Assembly: GCA_028554795.2 (NCBI GenBank)
Contig: CM068824.1
Location: 156,035,789-156,099,788 of the forward strand
DNA from: Sinohyriopsis cumingii
Lineage: Eukaryota > Mollusca > Bivalvia > Unionida > Unionidae
Direction: 5' to 3'
DNA length: 64,000 bases
The translations under genes and the position numbers were made by a program. Of this stretch, positions 47,931 to 59,066 are shown piece after piece. The notes under the pieces were generated by a model. It searched no databases. It saw nothing but the letters and a program-made list of their open reading frames with translations, and was not told the DNA's origin. Every line of letters begins with the position of its first letter. The first letter of the stretch is position 1.

Positions 47931-49860
47931 ATTTAGCAAAAAGTGAAACAAAATGGAGGGCACTCAAACCAAACAATGATGAAGCCAAGTGATTATTCAA
48001 CAGATGCCCTAAATTCACATTGTTTCTCTTCCTCTCAACACAAAATCCCTGCTGCTTTTAAAACTACCGGTGACTAATAAATGGTCGACACAGTCCTGGT
48101 ATACACACTGTCAACATAAATGAACAAGTGCACTGGTTCAATATACATGACTGAGTACGCAGGTGACTTGTCTGGTCACACTGTAATGAACACAAACACC
48201 CCAGACATTTCTAGTGGAGCAGCCATACAAAAGGCTCTGCGTGTTTGTTAATTATATTGTAGAGTACACAGAAAACCACCCAAAAGAACCTAACTAAAAT
48301 TCGTGCACTTAAAGGAATTGGTTTTGAAATTTCAGTGGTTGCACAGGTAAACAGGTCAGTGCTTGGCTGTCAAAACAAACAGATACAAGGTTGAAAAATC
48401 AATGCCTGCTACACAAAGTCAATATATTAAAGGAAATATTTATTGGAATTCAAGGACAATTATGTATATTTCTTTTGGAATCTCACCAATTGACATGAGC
48501 TGCTCATAAGCTGCACATGAGAACCTTGTTAGAAATGTAAGGAAACGGGGTATATTTTGCAGGCTCATGTGTGCAGTTTGTTAGATCTTGTGAGCCAAGG
48601 AAAAATTAACCGGATTCTCACATGTGCAGATTTTGCTCACGTGAGAATCCAAATTTTCACACGAGAAAGTAGAACTTAGAAAACATTCTTTTCCATTACA
48701 TACAACCATTTTGATTAAACACTTATTTCAAATTTATTCAAAGTTGGATTTTCTCATGCGAGTTATCACATGAGCAATTTGGACTTAAATATTTTGTGTA
48801 AATGTTAAATGTCGAGCATCCAGATTATTGTCAAATAGACATTATTTCTATTTTGCACATGCTGCTGCTTTGTTGTTTTTTTTAAAATTTTAAAACATGT
48901 CAACTTATTTTCTCACTCTGAGTTTTAGTCTTATTCTGACCCAACAGTCTCAGCCACATCAAATCAAGTTGAGGCTACAACATCGTAGCTAAAAAGAGTA
49001 TATATTACATGCCATTATTACAGAAAACTGTATGAAAAATGTATAAGCAGTTAAAAAGTTTGTCACAAATCAGCTGAATTCATGTGGATTAGTAGTAAAG
49101 ATGAAAATAGACACAAAAGAAATTGATAAATTATTTGTACATAGCACTCACTTCAACCAGTGTACATGTCTAGAATAACTTTTGCGAATTGTCATAAAGT
49201 CCATAAATGATGACTGTTGTATTATCCTCAACCTGCCATGGTTCATTCCATAACGACGGTACGGTGCAACATGTTTTTAAGTTTAACAAAATCCCTCTTC
49301 TCTAACATTTTTCAGTCACATAACATCCATCAGTCACATTGATACATCCCGAGGTTTTTTGTTGTTGTTTTTTTCTATAAAATTTTTTTTTTATGATATC
49401 TGGCACCATTTATTTTCAATTTAAGCTGGACTGCTATGTGTGTAGTATCATAATAGAATGAATCTAGGGCAAATGGTTTCACATTCAAAAACCTGTCTGT
49501 TTTGTTGGAACTGTTTGATGTAAAATTCATGCAGAATTTACCAATGCGTGAATTTTTATTCAATTTTTTTTAAACTGTTATTAAGTAGCAAACTTTTTTT
49601 ATTCTTTATGTTTAAAGATTTCAGTCTGTATAGTTGTCCGTTTCGTTAATTTTTTTTTTCCTAACATGGTATGAGAAGTGCATGTTAAGGTAGCCAAGTT
49701 AAACCAGACATTCATAATGTGCTTTCTTTTATTTGACCCAGTTAATGTCGTCAGGATCTGAAAACAAGAGTGTTTTAAGTCATGAGAAAATTGGCACACG
49801 AACCATGGACAGGCATGAAGTTAGGATGGTCAAGCTTGAAATATCAGCACTGATTATTAA
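47915..49860. other. Upstream of the MGGKHS exon, with an E-box-like palindrome cluster
   Basis: Candidate 5' UTR and promoter region of the alternative first exon (minus strand). Between about 48490 and 48785 there are many variants of CTCACATGAG/CTCACGTGAG ('gctcacgtgagaa', 'tctcacatgtgc', 'tatcacatgagc'). Nothing else recognised. Confidence 0.4.
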
Positions 49861-49942
49861 ATAGGTCACTTGAGAAAGGAATGTATTATTATATAGAACA
49901 CATATGACAAGTAAATTGTGAGCAACCATACAAGCCCCTGTG
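49861..49942. mobile_element. Fragment related to the 42013 palindromic MITE
   Basis: 'gagcaaccatacaagcccct' followed by gtg matches the right end of the 92-bp MITE ('gcaacgatacaagccctgtg'). The left end was not found. Confidence 0.5.
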
Positions 49943-50164
49943 ATGAATAAATGCATACATGACACAAGCCTCGAATTGTAATTATTAGTCTGTCTTGATC
50001 TGAGCTTGGAACACTTTTTTTAACGGGTACCCAATTGTTCGTTTTATTAACCAGGTTATTATCAATGGGAGAGTACCTGGTTATCCATTGGCATCTTTAC
50101 CCAGAAGTAGTCAAATTTGGAATATGCGATGTGACTTGCAGGTATCTCCTCAATAGTGCAGTTT

Positions 50165-50345
50165 ATATGTTTGCTACTGAACTATGGTAATTCTATTGGT
50201 AGAGCAATTTGACTCATAGTCCAAAGGATGAATTTTCAGACTGGGTTGGCTGCATAAGTGTGTCCTTGGGAAAACAGTTGGTTCCTATTTTCACAGTGTG
50301 AGATAGACACTGTGTTAAAGTGCCATCTAATCCAAACTACAATTA
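50165..50345 (+). mobile_element. tRNA-derived SINE, family C (copy 2, diverged)
   Basis: Box A-like 'attggtagagcaatttgactc', then a body with 'gtgtccttgggaaaacagt' and 'gtgttaaagtgccatctaatc'. Diverged from the copy at 53688. Confidence 0.6.
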
Positions 50346-50732
50346 TGTAGTTTGCCTTTACCTTGTCAAACAAATCTTCAAAAATCCACCTTACAGAATG
50401 TCTCATATGCTGTGATCAGAAAAAAAACTTGTACCAACTTTTTTATTTCCATTTCAAGTTTCATTTTTCAACAGTTCAAAACTGAGCCTGCTAACTTAAA
50501 TTCAGTGGACAGCAGGAAGCGCAATGATTCAAAGAGAACAAACTCCAAGTGAAAATGTTGCAGACTGGCAAATGATGAAATTCAGAAGCAGGAATGTCAA
50601 TTACACATTTTGTTTGCTTTGAATTTTCTGGAACAGTGAAGAATGGTCTTCATGTGAAGCAAATTCACAGCAGTATCTTTCATTATGACCTTAACGTTTG
50701 TAGAATGAATGTGATGTATTAAATATAACAGG

Positions 50733-50763
50733 TACATACATACATACATACATACATACATAC
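50733..50763. repeat. (CATA)n microsatellite
   Basis: About seven tetranucleotide units. Confidence 0.95.
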
Positions 50764-50904
50764 TCTAGTTGTCTTATCTTATTAGAAGATCACTAATCAA
50801 ACTCAAATAATATGCTTATGATTACTAGATTTGAATATTGATCTGACTGTTTAATTCTTGTAAAAGATGTATGTATTCAATAAAAACTAAATACTATAGT
50901 CATT

Positions 50905-51130
50905 TTTTGTTGCTTTTGCTCATGTGAGCAAGATGTTGCTCACATAAGCAGACTTGCTCACATGAGCAGATCTTGCTCATAAGCATGCCATTTTCAGATG
51001 AGCAGACTTGCTCTTGTTAACAATTCCCGAACATGTGATTTTCTTATTAGAAACTACTTCCTCACATGAGTTCTACCTAATTTGCATGTTAAATTGCACA
51101 TGAGACTAACCTGACTTAAATCTCACGTGA
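50905..51130. repeat. Cluster of CTCACATGAG-type palindromes
   Basis: 'gctcatgtgagcaa', 'gctcacataagc', 'gctcacatgagcag', 'gctcataagc', 'cctcacatgag', 'gcacatgag' and 'tctcacgtgag' occur within about 225 bp. A similar cluster lies at 48490-48785. Confidence 0.6.
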
Positions 51131-51322
51131 GAATCTCATGCAGAAGGGTAGGCAGTTTTGGTGTGGGAAACCCTTTTGAGAATCTCATGCAGAAGGGTAG
51201 GCAGTTTTGGTGTGTGAAACCCTTTTGAGAATCTCATGCAGAAGGGTAGGCAGTTTTGGTGTGGGAAACCCTTTTGAGAATCTCATGCAGAAGGGTAGGC
51301 AGTTTTGGTGTGGCAACCCTTT
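51127..51322. repeat. 49-bp minisatellite (4 units)
   Basis: Unit 'gagaatctcatgcagaaggg' then 'taggcagttttggtgtggga' then 'aaccctttt'. It starts inside the preceding palindrome cluster. Confidence 0.95.
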
Positions 51323-51439
51323 TGCATAGCGGTTTACCATTTACCGGTGTGTCAACTTTTCTTGTTGTTTTTCTTGCTCCAAACATAACATTAAGAGTTC
51401 CTTGGCCTATATACTTGAATGCTGGTCCCTTCAATTTTC

Positions 51440-51530
51440 AAATTACTCGAACCCATACTGATATGGGCGAGATGTCGGTCATCTGTAAAGACTACCACCT
51501 TAAACCACTTTGTCACCCAGCACCCCTACA
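51440..51530 (-). mobile_element. tRNA-derived SINE, family A head fragment (copy 7)
   Basis: On the minus strand: 'gggtgctgggtgacaaagtg', then box B-like 'gggttcgagtaat'. Only the tRNA-like head survives. Confidence 0.65.
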
Positions 51531-51687
51531 ATTATCAGTGGTCAATTTTCCCATTTTATACTGCTTCTTACATGCAAGCAGCCATTTATCATCAGGCAAA
51601 TTTCCTGGCTCGAGGAAATTATTGCAATATCAAAGAAATTCTTCAGCAAAGCAAGGATTAAATCATATACCATATATTATTTTGTTT

Positions 51688-51937
51688 TTGTTGTTGTAGG
51701 GTTTAATGCCATTTTTCAGCACAAGATGGGTTATACATGGCGGCCAGTATAAATGGTGGAGGAAGAACCTGGGAAAATCCTGGAAAGAAGCACCGACCCA
51801 CAAGAAGCTACTATCAAGCTTTCTCACATACCCACATTGGCCAAACCCCGAGACTCAAACCAATGCAGACAGAGGTCAGATGGCAGTGATCTGTAATGGT
51901 GAGTGCTTTAGACCACTCAGCCACTCGGGGGCCCCTC
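51688..51937 (-). mobile_element. tRNA-derived SINE, family A (copy 8)
   Basis: Full-length with head ('tggctgagtggtctaaag' on the minus strand), body and (CAA)n tail. 'ccatatat' occurs on both sides (about 51671 and 51939), so a short target duplication is likely. Confidence 0.9.
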
Positions 51938-52098
51938 CATATATCATGGAAAATTGCTCTAATTTCATATCAGATTAAATAACACCTATAAATAACCAAG
52001 CCAGGAGGAGGATATTTTTGTTTTTTAATCCTTAAAATGCATAAACATAGCATGAAAAAAATGTCAAATTTTAATGTCTGGAAGAAAAATAGAGTAGA

Positions 52099-53470
52099 GT
52101 AATAATAATAATGACTTTATTTAAAGAGGGTAAAACAATTAGCTAAGAACTAATCTACCTTGAGACCCTCATACAAAGGAATTTATTTATTTAAGCTGCA
52201 TCTCTGAAGCCACTGGATATATTGGGTTTGATAAAAGGAAATTTATAATCTCAACTGGAATACTATTCCAGAGCAGAGTTCCAGAGTATTGAAAACTTTA
52301 AAAAATAATTCCTCATTTGGTTTGGGAATTGAATACTGTTTGGTAGACATGGATCGCAGGTGGGGAGTATTGCCAGGTAGCCTATACTGGAATAGTGATT
52401 GTAAATATTCAGAAGCACTATTATGAGATATCCTGTACATTAATTTGGCTTTTCTCAAACAGATTTGGTCTTTAATAGATAATATTTTTAACCTACCAGC
52501 TAAATTCTCCTTGCTTTGTTTCTGGATTGATATTAACCCAAATGCTCTTTTTTGTTTGAAGATGTGCCAGTTTTGCTATGTTTTTATCATTTGAATTACC
52601 CCATACTGTATTACAATAGTCTAAATAGGGTTGTATGTAACTGTTATAAAATAGTTTTCTGTACCTTTCAGGGAGAAGATATCTTATCCTACTGAGAAGC
52701 CATAAACTTGAATTGGCTTTTTTTAACTGATATCTTTTATATGTTCAATCGATGATAGGTTATTATTTACCAAAACACCAAGTAGTCTATCATGACAAAC
52801 CATTTGCAGATTTTTATCCTTCCATGTTAGACATAGTTCATCACTATCAAGATTTGTCCTTTTTTGCCAAGTTGAGATAAGTAATATTTTAGTTTTACCA
52901 GTATTTACCACCATGCCCTTGCATATGCCCCAGTTTTTTAGGGCATTCTGTAAAGAAATTTCGAGTTCATGTTTTGTGTTTTGCATGTCTAACAATGTTG
53001 CATCATCTGCATAGAGATCTGTAGATGATATTGAGTCCCTTAATAAAAATGATAGGTCATTAATAAATAAAATAAATAGTAATAGACCTAGAATTGAGCC
53101 TTGTGGTACTCCAAATCTAATTGTTCCAGGTTCAGACAGTTGTTGTTGTAAGGTTTAATGCCATTTTTCAGCACAAGATAGGCTATACATGGCGGCCAGT
53201 ATAATTGGTGGAGGAAGAACCCTGGAAAACCCCGGGAAGAACCACCGACCCACGAGAAACTACTGGCAGGCTTTCTCACGTACCCATGTAAGCCAAGCCT
53301 GAGACTCAAACTCACGTAGACATGGTGAGATGGCAGTGATCCGTAACGGTGAGCGCTTAAGACCACTCGGCCACTCGGGGCCCAGGTTCAGACAGAACAT
53401 TATTTATAAAAACAGAGTCATTTCCAGCATGCATTCATCTGTCTGAAACAGCCACTGTTCTTCAGGCCCC
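52099..53470 (-). pseudogene. 5'-truncated non-LTR retrotransposon (LINE 1), reverse transcriptase part
   Basis: The minus strand codes the second half of a reverse transcriptase: GVPQGSILG, the catalytic YADD box (53002-53013), NTGKTKILLIS, LLGVLVNN, then RYRKLFYNSYIQPYLDYCNT and VWG. These blocks, in this order, are the palm and thumb of Jockey/CR1-like LINEs, which copy RNA into DNA at the insertion site. A one-base frameshift near 52725, the lost 5' part and a SINE inserted at 53140-53381 make it non-functional. The 3' end is an (ATT)n tail at 52099-52113. The exact clade cannot be given from this fragment. Confidence 0.85.
53140..53381 (-). mobile_element. tRNA-derived SINE, family A (copy 9), inserted in the LINE
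   Basis: Full-length copy. On the minus strand the head is 'tggccgagtggtcttaagc', box B-like 'gagtttgagtctcagg', and the tail is (CAA)n. A 14-bp duplication ccaggttcagacag (53126-53139 and 53382-53395) flanks it, exceptionally clear. Removing it restores the LINE frame just upstream of GVPQGS. Confidence 0.94.
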
Positions 53471-53687
53471 TTAATCCAAATTGGTGCACAGACTGAACCT
53501 TTATTTTAAGCATCCACTTCCACATGTTACCATTAATTGTAACCAAAATAGCTATTTGCAAATATTTTTCCTTGCTGGCTTTTGGATACTGCTTTTTTTT
53601 CTTCTTCCTTCTGCATATTGTAAAACAAGAACTATGTTGTGATTACCAGCTAAATTCTTCTTGTTTGGGATTTTTGTTTGTTTAACA

Positions 53688-53870
53688 GGACTTTTAATAA
53701 AAATAATGGCTAAATCATGCAGATGAAATTAAAGTTAGGTGTCTTTTCCCAAGGACACAATAAGGCAGCTGATCAGGGCTCTCTTGGACAGGTATTCAAC
53801 CCATGACCCTTAGATTACAAGTCTGACACTCTACCAATGGGGCTAACATGAATCCCAATTAAATTTAGAC
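53688..53870 (-). mobile_element. tRNA-derived SINE, family C (copy 3)
   Basis: Best family C copy. On the minus strand: box A-like 'ccattggtagagtgtcagac', then 'cttgtaatct' at the anticodon position, which suggests descent from a tRNA-Thr(TGT)-like gene, box B-like 'gggttgaatacc', and the body motif 'gtgtccttgggaaaagacac'. Not a functional tRNA: the acceptor stem is not paired. Confidence 0.75.
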
Positions 53871-54769
53871 TGCTAAAGTAATTCTGCCTATTAATGGAAA
53901 TTAATTTTGTATAAACCATTCTTCCATTGATCAGGTTGAAGTTGGTCTTATGTACATTTTTGGGGGGTTGATGATACAAGTCAGAAGAAATGATCTGTTC
54001 GTGGGTTTTGTTCATGGCAATCTTCTTGATTTAAAACCCTCCTCTACAGTACAAAGAAACCTGAAAAACTATATGCTCATAAAGACTTAGTCTCCAATCC
54101 AGGTTCACATTTAGCATTTTCTAGATAAAAAAGCAAATCCCAACATTTGAACAATATGACTGTGTTTATTGATGATACAAAAGACAACCAAAATATCATT
54201 GGATTTTTTTAAAGGAATCTGGTGCCAGAAGTGCAAGTATATGAGAGATATATATTAAGTTGGACAATTAGTATTTGGTACTAACAAGTTTCTGTTCATA
54301 AAAGTTCCAAACAATGCTGAAATTGAAACTATGGAAATGAGTTCTGAGTTTGTTTTGAATTGCTTAAAGATATATGGATGTTTCCAAATCTATGCAAACT
54401 CCAAGATATTAAAAATGTAATACCTTTAAATTTTTGAGTGCTAATGATATCAGTATAGATGCATCCTGGATAATGGCTTCTGTGTAGAGAAAATGATATG
54501 TACAATGGCATTTTCTGGACCTACATATGTCTGAAACGCGCTTTCAATTCTGCACCAAAGAGTCAGGTGCAAATTTCAGTTAAATGAGTGTTCAAAACTC
54601 AATACTGTTTAAGAACTGAAATTCCATCAATAAAACAATGTCTCTATTTTTTCAGTTACAACTAGGATAAGATCTCAAAAGATTCTTTTACTAAAATCTA
54701 ACGTTCATTATCAACCAATCTTGGCCAGCCAAACCCATATATATTCTATTTTATCTTCACCTCTGGCTC

Positions 54770-56040
54770 GCATTTTTACATACAATTAATACCAGGTGTC
54801 CTATTTCCACCCTTGAATTTCTTGACAGAGCTAGGAATAGTAGATGAATGCATAGGTAAGCACTGTGCATAGTTTTGCTTGTCAAAGACTGCATTAGGGA
54901 ATATTAAATTGTACTGCAAGTTCATGTTCAACAATAAAGCAACTGTGCATTTCAGGCAACATTTAAGTATTTGAGCTTTATTTAAGAAAATCAGAAAAAT
55001 ATGGAAGAGATACTTGAGTTGACTTAATACCATGAGGAGTATTATTCCAAATAAGTTCACATGAAATTGAAAACTATTTTTGAATGACTTCTTTTTCTGG
55101 CATGGGTACTCTGAAATTATAACCTGTTGATATCATAAATTGGGGTATTTTTTCATGCATTGTTAATGCTTTGGTAACATGCATTGCATTTTGAAAAATT
55201 ATCAATTATTTTACATGCCTTTTCCTGGAGTCAGGAATTGTTTCTCATATTTGTAGCAGCTGGATTTCCCAAAAATTATATTACAGTGGTCAAGATGGGT
55301 TTGAATGCAATGTTTGTGAAATGTAACTCTACCATAATGGAATGTCAAGGCCATGCTTTTCTTTTTTGCTGTCTTGTTCTTTCAGCCATGTGGTTATAAG
55401 TTGGACTACTGTTTTATTTCTACTGAGGATCATGTTTTCTTGCACCATAATTCTGTTGAGAGCAGTTGGAAGGTTTCAGCCTGTTTATTCTGGGCAACAA
55501 ACAAGGTATGCGTAGTTTCATCAGCATACATGCAAGTTGATGAGACTGCATCTCCTGTCTCCATGGGTAATATGTGAACAGAACAAGTAACAAGGATCCA
55601 AAGATAGAACCTTGTTGTACTCCATAACTTATGGTTTTATTTTCAGATATTTTCCATTTAATGTTACCGATTGGGATCTATTGCACAAGAATGATGTGAA
55701 CCACTCAATAGTATCATTACAACATTGACAGAATTTTAACTTTGCAAGAAGAATTTCATTGACTTTATCAAAGGCTTCTTGAAAATACATCAGTATAATA
55801 TCTTCTAACTTTCCTTCATCAGAGACATTCAACCATTTGCCAATCATCAAAACATGTGAAATTTTGCAATAATGATCTTTTCAAAGGCTTTTCTAGTTAT
55901 TTAGGAAGAGATGGAAGAATTGATATTGGTCTGTATTTTATTTTACATCCTCTTTTGATTCAGCTTTGTATAGTGGTATTACTTTGGCAGTTTTCCAAGA
56001 ACTGGGAATCTGACTTGCTTCCAGACTGTGGTTACATGGA
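54770..56040 (-). pseudogene. Decayed non-LTR retrotransposon (LINE 2), reverse transcriptase part
   Basis: Minus-strand fragments in the expected order: WKTAKVIPLYKAES (about 55980), PISILPSLPK (about 55930), FQEAFDKVNEILLAKL and WFTSFLCNRSQSVTLNGKYL (55850-55629), YGVQQGSIFG (about 55600), MYADETT (about 55530; the catalytic YADD carries D to E) and HLDHCNIIFGK (about 55290). The tail end codes ENYAQCLPMHS-like text near 54850. Several frame breaks and stops separate the pieces, so it is long dead. Clade probably CR1/Jockey-like. Confidence 0.8.
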
Positions 56041-56154
56041 AAGGTAGTACACTGTGGTAGTATACTGTACTATCAGCTTTAGGACACATGGTATTAACTG
56101 TATGGAAAAAAGGGAACCAATCTGAAAATCGCTAAAGATAAAACAGAGTATTTA

Positions 56155-56928
56155 TGAGTTTGGCTGCAGATAAATACATGTATATGCAGTACCAGACACT
56201 GCAGATATATACATGTATATACAGTACCAGATGCTGCAGATAAATACAATGTATATACAGTACACACACTGCAGATAAAATACATGTATATACCAGACAC
56301 AGCAGATAAATACATGTATATACAGTACCTGACACTGCAGGTATATACATGTATATACAGTACCAGATGCTGCAGATAAATACATGTATATACAGTACAC
56401 ACACTGCAGATAAATACATGTATATACAGTACACACAATGCAGATAAATACATGTATATACAGTACACACACTGCAGATAAATACATGATTATATAGTAC
56501 CAGACGCTGCAGATAAATACATGATTATACAGTACCAGACACTGCAGATAAATACGTATAAACCAGACACAGCAGATAAATACATGTATATACAGTACAC
56601 ACACTGCAGATAAATACATGTATATACCAGACACTGCAGATACATTTCATGTATATACAGTACCAGACACTGCAGATAAATTCATGTATATACAGTACCG
56701 AGACACTGCAGATAAATATGTGTATATATACAGTACCAGACACTGCTGATAAATTCATGTATGTACAGTACCAGACACTGCAGATAAATACATGTATATA
56801 CAGTACCAGACACTGCAGATAAATTCATGTATATACAGTACCAGACACTGCAGATAAATACATGTATATACAGTAGCAGACACTGCAGATAAATACATGT
56901 ATATACCAGACATTGCAGATATCTAGAG
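56155..56928. repeat. 35-bp minisatellite (about 22 units)
   Basis: Unit 'cagataaatacatgtatata' then 'cagtaccagacactg', with shortened units lacking 'tacagtac'. Open frames on the minus strand switch between the three frames through the 35-bp period and are not genes. Confidence 0.96.
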
Positions 56929-57594
56929 CAGTAGTACTACTATTGGGTGTAAATTGCAATGATGCGCTCAGAGCGATTGCCTCGTTTTAAAAAGCAGATA
57001 CATGTCTCAAATGTTTGAAATAAAATGTAAAACTTTTGATGGTAAGATTTTCTTGCAATCTGTTTTGAGAAAGGCAAATTAGGGAATGTAATTAAATGTT
57101 CTTATCAGTTTTTTTTAAGGACAATTTGTCAAGACAGGACCATGGCAAAATTACGGAATTGTGTCTAAGCTTTGTCTGTAAAAAGAAAGGCTGGATTAGA
57201 ACTGGTGCAGAATTATTCTGACTTTTGATAAAACCATGATTAAAGCAAACATAGCATTTTGTTTTCAATCAAAAGAGATTTTATTTTTTTAAATCCCAGT
57301 ATACATTGAGTTTTACCACAATGTGTGGAAAAGCAAAATTTTATGAGAACTGTTAAGCAAGACCTTCTTTTTTCTTTAATAAAATCTTTGATTTGTAAGT
57401 CCTCACTAACTAAGCAAGAAACTGAACTCTGGAAAGCTTAATCTGGTCATAAAGACTTCACAATATGCACACTGATGTATTTTTAAATAAAAAAAAAGAA
57501 GTGAGACCTGTGCCACAACATCATGCTTCATGGAAAAAACAACTAAGTGGGCAAATCAAAACTTGACATTCAATTAATGACATGATTAAATTAC
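56929..57594. other. Intronic sequence after the MGNCC exon
   Basis: AT-rich and apparently unique. Contains the donor of the MGNCC exon at its right edge (caag|gtaatt on the minus strand). Confidence 0.5.
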
Positions 57595-57772
57595 CTTGTG
57601 GTGTTGAAGCTTCGTTCTGTGGCTGCCTGTTTACATTTCTCGTCGGATCTTCCGAATAGCGATCTATGCTGTTAGGTTTGGTGGTAGCATTGCTTGTTAC
57701 TTCTTTATTTGCAATATCAGAAAACTTCTGATCTACATCATTTTTCTGTCCAGATACACAACAATTTCCCAT
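57595..57772 (-). CDS. Src-family kinase, alternative first coding exon (MGNCC form)
   Basis: 59 codons plus one base, beginning MGNCCVSGQKNDVDQKF and ending NEASTPQ before the donor caag|gtaatt. Gly2 is the myristoylation site; Cys4 and Cys5 are likely palmitoylation sites, the usual dual anchor that places Src-family kinases in lipid-ordered membrane. The rest (for example SNATTKPNSIDRYSEDPTRN) is a polar, disordered unique region. The start context is strong (A at -3, G at +4) and an in-frame TGA lies 12 bp upstream. Joining to 35033 gives TPQ-A-SKGCLRALYDY in frame. MGNC starts also occur in Src42A-type kinases. This exon has an upstream acceptor, so a further 5' noncoding exon should lie at higher coordinates. 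Confidence 0.92.
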
Positions 57773-57880
57773 GTTTGTTAATCACTTGTTTTTCATCCAA
57801 ACAAAAAGTCATTCATGTACACAAACAATCCTTTTACATAATGATGTAGTGGAGTGAGGTTCTTATCCAATGCTTCCAGA
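57773..57880 (-). other. 5' UTR part of the MGNCC exon, with two small uORFs
   Basis: An acceptor (atttacctacag on the minus strand) ends at 57881, giving 108 nt of 5' UTR in this exon. It holds an ATG-TAA start-stop pair and two short upstream frames: MNDFLFG-stop and, overlapping its stop by the ATGA arrangement, MKNK-stop. All end before the main ATG. Confidence 0.6.
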
Positions 57881-58590
57881 CTGTAGGTAAATGAATAAAA
57901 AATAATAATAAATAAACAAATTCAGACTTATTTTCTTCATAGTATGTGCAATCATTAGACAGTAAGTGCAGTCAATTAACTTTTGCCTTGTGAATTGAGC
58001 TGAATATAGAATGACTAAGAAATACAAACATTTGTCAAGCTCACAGACTTAATAGAGACCTGACTGCTCACAGACTTAATAGAGACCTGACTGACATAAT
58101 TCAGAACAAAACATTATTATACATTTTTACATTTTGTATGTTCTTAGAACTTAAAGAATCAACAAAGATGTCAGGATGGGATTTGAACTTAAGTTCCTTT
58201 GTTCCCTCCTCTTCTGTATCTGGACTTGTCGTATGACTTTTTTGTAACAGACAGTTCTAATTAAAACGAAATTGGTGTAATAATATAAATAAATATGTAC
58301 CCTGAACTAATCAACTGGATACGGACATTTCATAACAAAAAAGAGGAGGAAGTAATGTATCAGTAATGACAGTCAATATTAGTCATGGGAATCAGTCAGA
58401 ATTTCATAATCTATTATCAGCTACACTTAACCAACTAATAGTCCATTATAATTGGTTACGAAGAGTACATTTTAATTTTTGTTTGTTATACAATTATATC
58501 TTTGCTCAAGAGTTAAAAATGTTAATAAATGTGCAGGAGTAATCTATTTTAATGACACATATCCTTTAACCTAATAATAATATTACATTT
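57881..58590. other. Upstream intron of the kinase gene, no recognised feature
   Basis: AT-rich. 'ctcacagacttaatagagac' is present twice at 58039-58090. No noncoding first exon could be identified. Confidence 0.45.
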
Positions 58591-58597
58591 TTTTATA

Positions 58598-58601
58598 TAA
58601 C

Positions 58602-58636
<35 letters not shown>

Positions 58637-59066
58637 GGACTTCTTTCTATAGCGCCTAATCTTTAGAAGCTCTAAGCACTTTACAACATTAAACAACACC
58701 TAAAACATAAAAAACATATATAATGATATGATTGAACAAAAACAAACACCATGAAATTAGAAAACATAAAACATGCTGAAAATATTTAAGGTAGGAAACA
58801 TTATTAGGTCTTTAAGTTTGTTCTTCCAGTCGAAATAAGTGAGTTTTAAGAGCTCTCTTGAATGGATTCACTGTGTCTTTGTGTCTAAGTTCAGTGGACG
58901 ATTCATTCCATGTTGCTGGGCCCTGGTATGCAAAAGAACATTGTCCAAATGACTTTGTTTTCATAGTGGGTCTCAGTTCAGAAGCTACATCTGTTGTCGC
59001 TCTTTTGTCAAACCAAACTTATTTCTGGTGGAATCAGCTCCACTTCAAACAAAAATTACATTCTTA
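58598..59066. repeat. (AAT)n tail plus dispersed repeat of retroelement type
   Basis: (AAT)n at 58598-58635 is followed by 'aaggacttctttctatagcg' and 'cctaatctttagaagctct', a motif I associate with 3' ends of dispersed retroelements in marine invertebrates. The orientation would be minus with the (ATT)n run as tail. Family not determined. Confidence 0.45.

Larger units (their letters stand above)
9624..57880 (-). other. Partial gene model: Src-family tyrosine kinase, 5' half
   Basis: The model joins minus-strand exons 57880-57595 or 47914-47740 (alternative first coding exons), then 35033-34934, then 9737-9624. All junctions use GT donors and AG acceptors. Both first exons end with one extra base (g), and the shared exon begins with 'ca', making an Ala codon. 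The shared exon ends 'ag' and the next begins 't', making a Ser codon. The product reads SH4/unique region followed by a complete SH3 domain. SH2 and kinase exons are absent and must lie below position 1 if the gene is intact. The SH3 resembles Src42A/FRK-type kinases more than vertebrate Src itself, but the orthologue cannot be fixed from SH3 alone. The introns are very large (25.2 kb within SH3; 12.7 or 22.6 kb before it). Confidence 0.88.

Noticed and set aside
53775-53860. Candidate tRNA-Thr gene (TGT)
   Set aside because: Box-like motifs are present but the acceptor stem does not pair and the sequence continues into a SINE body.
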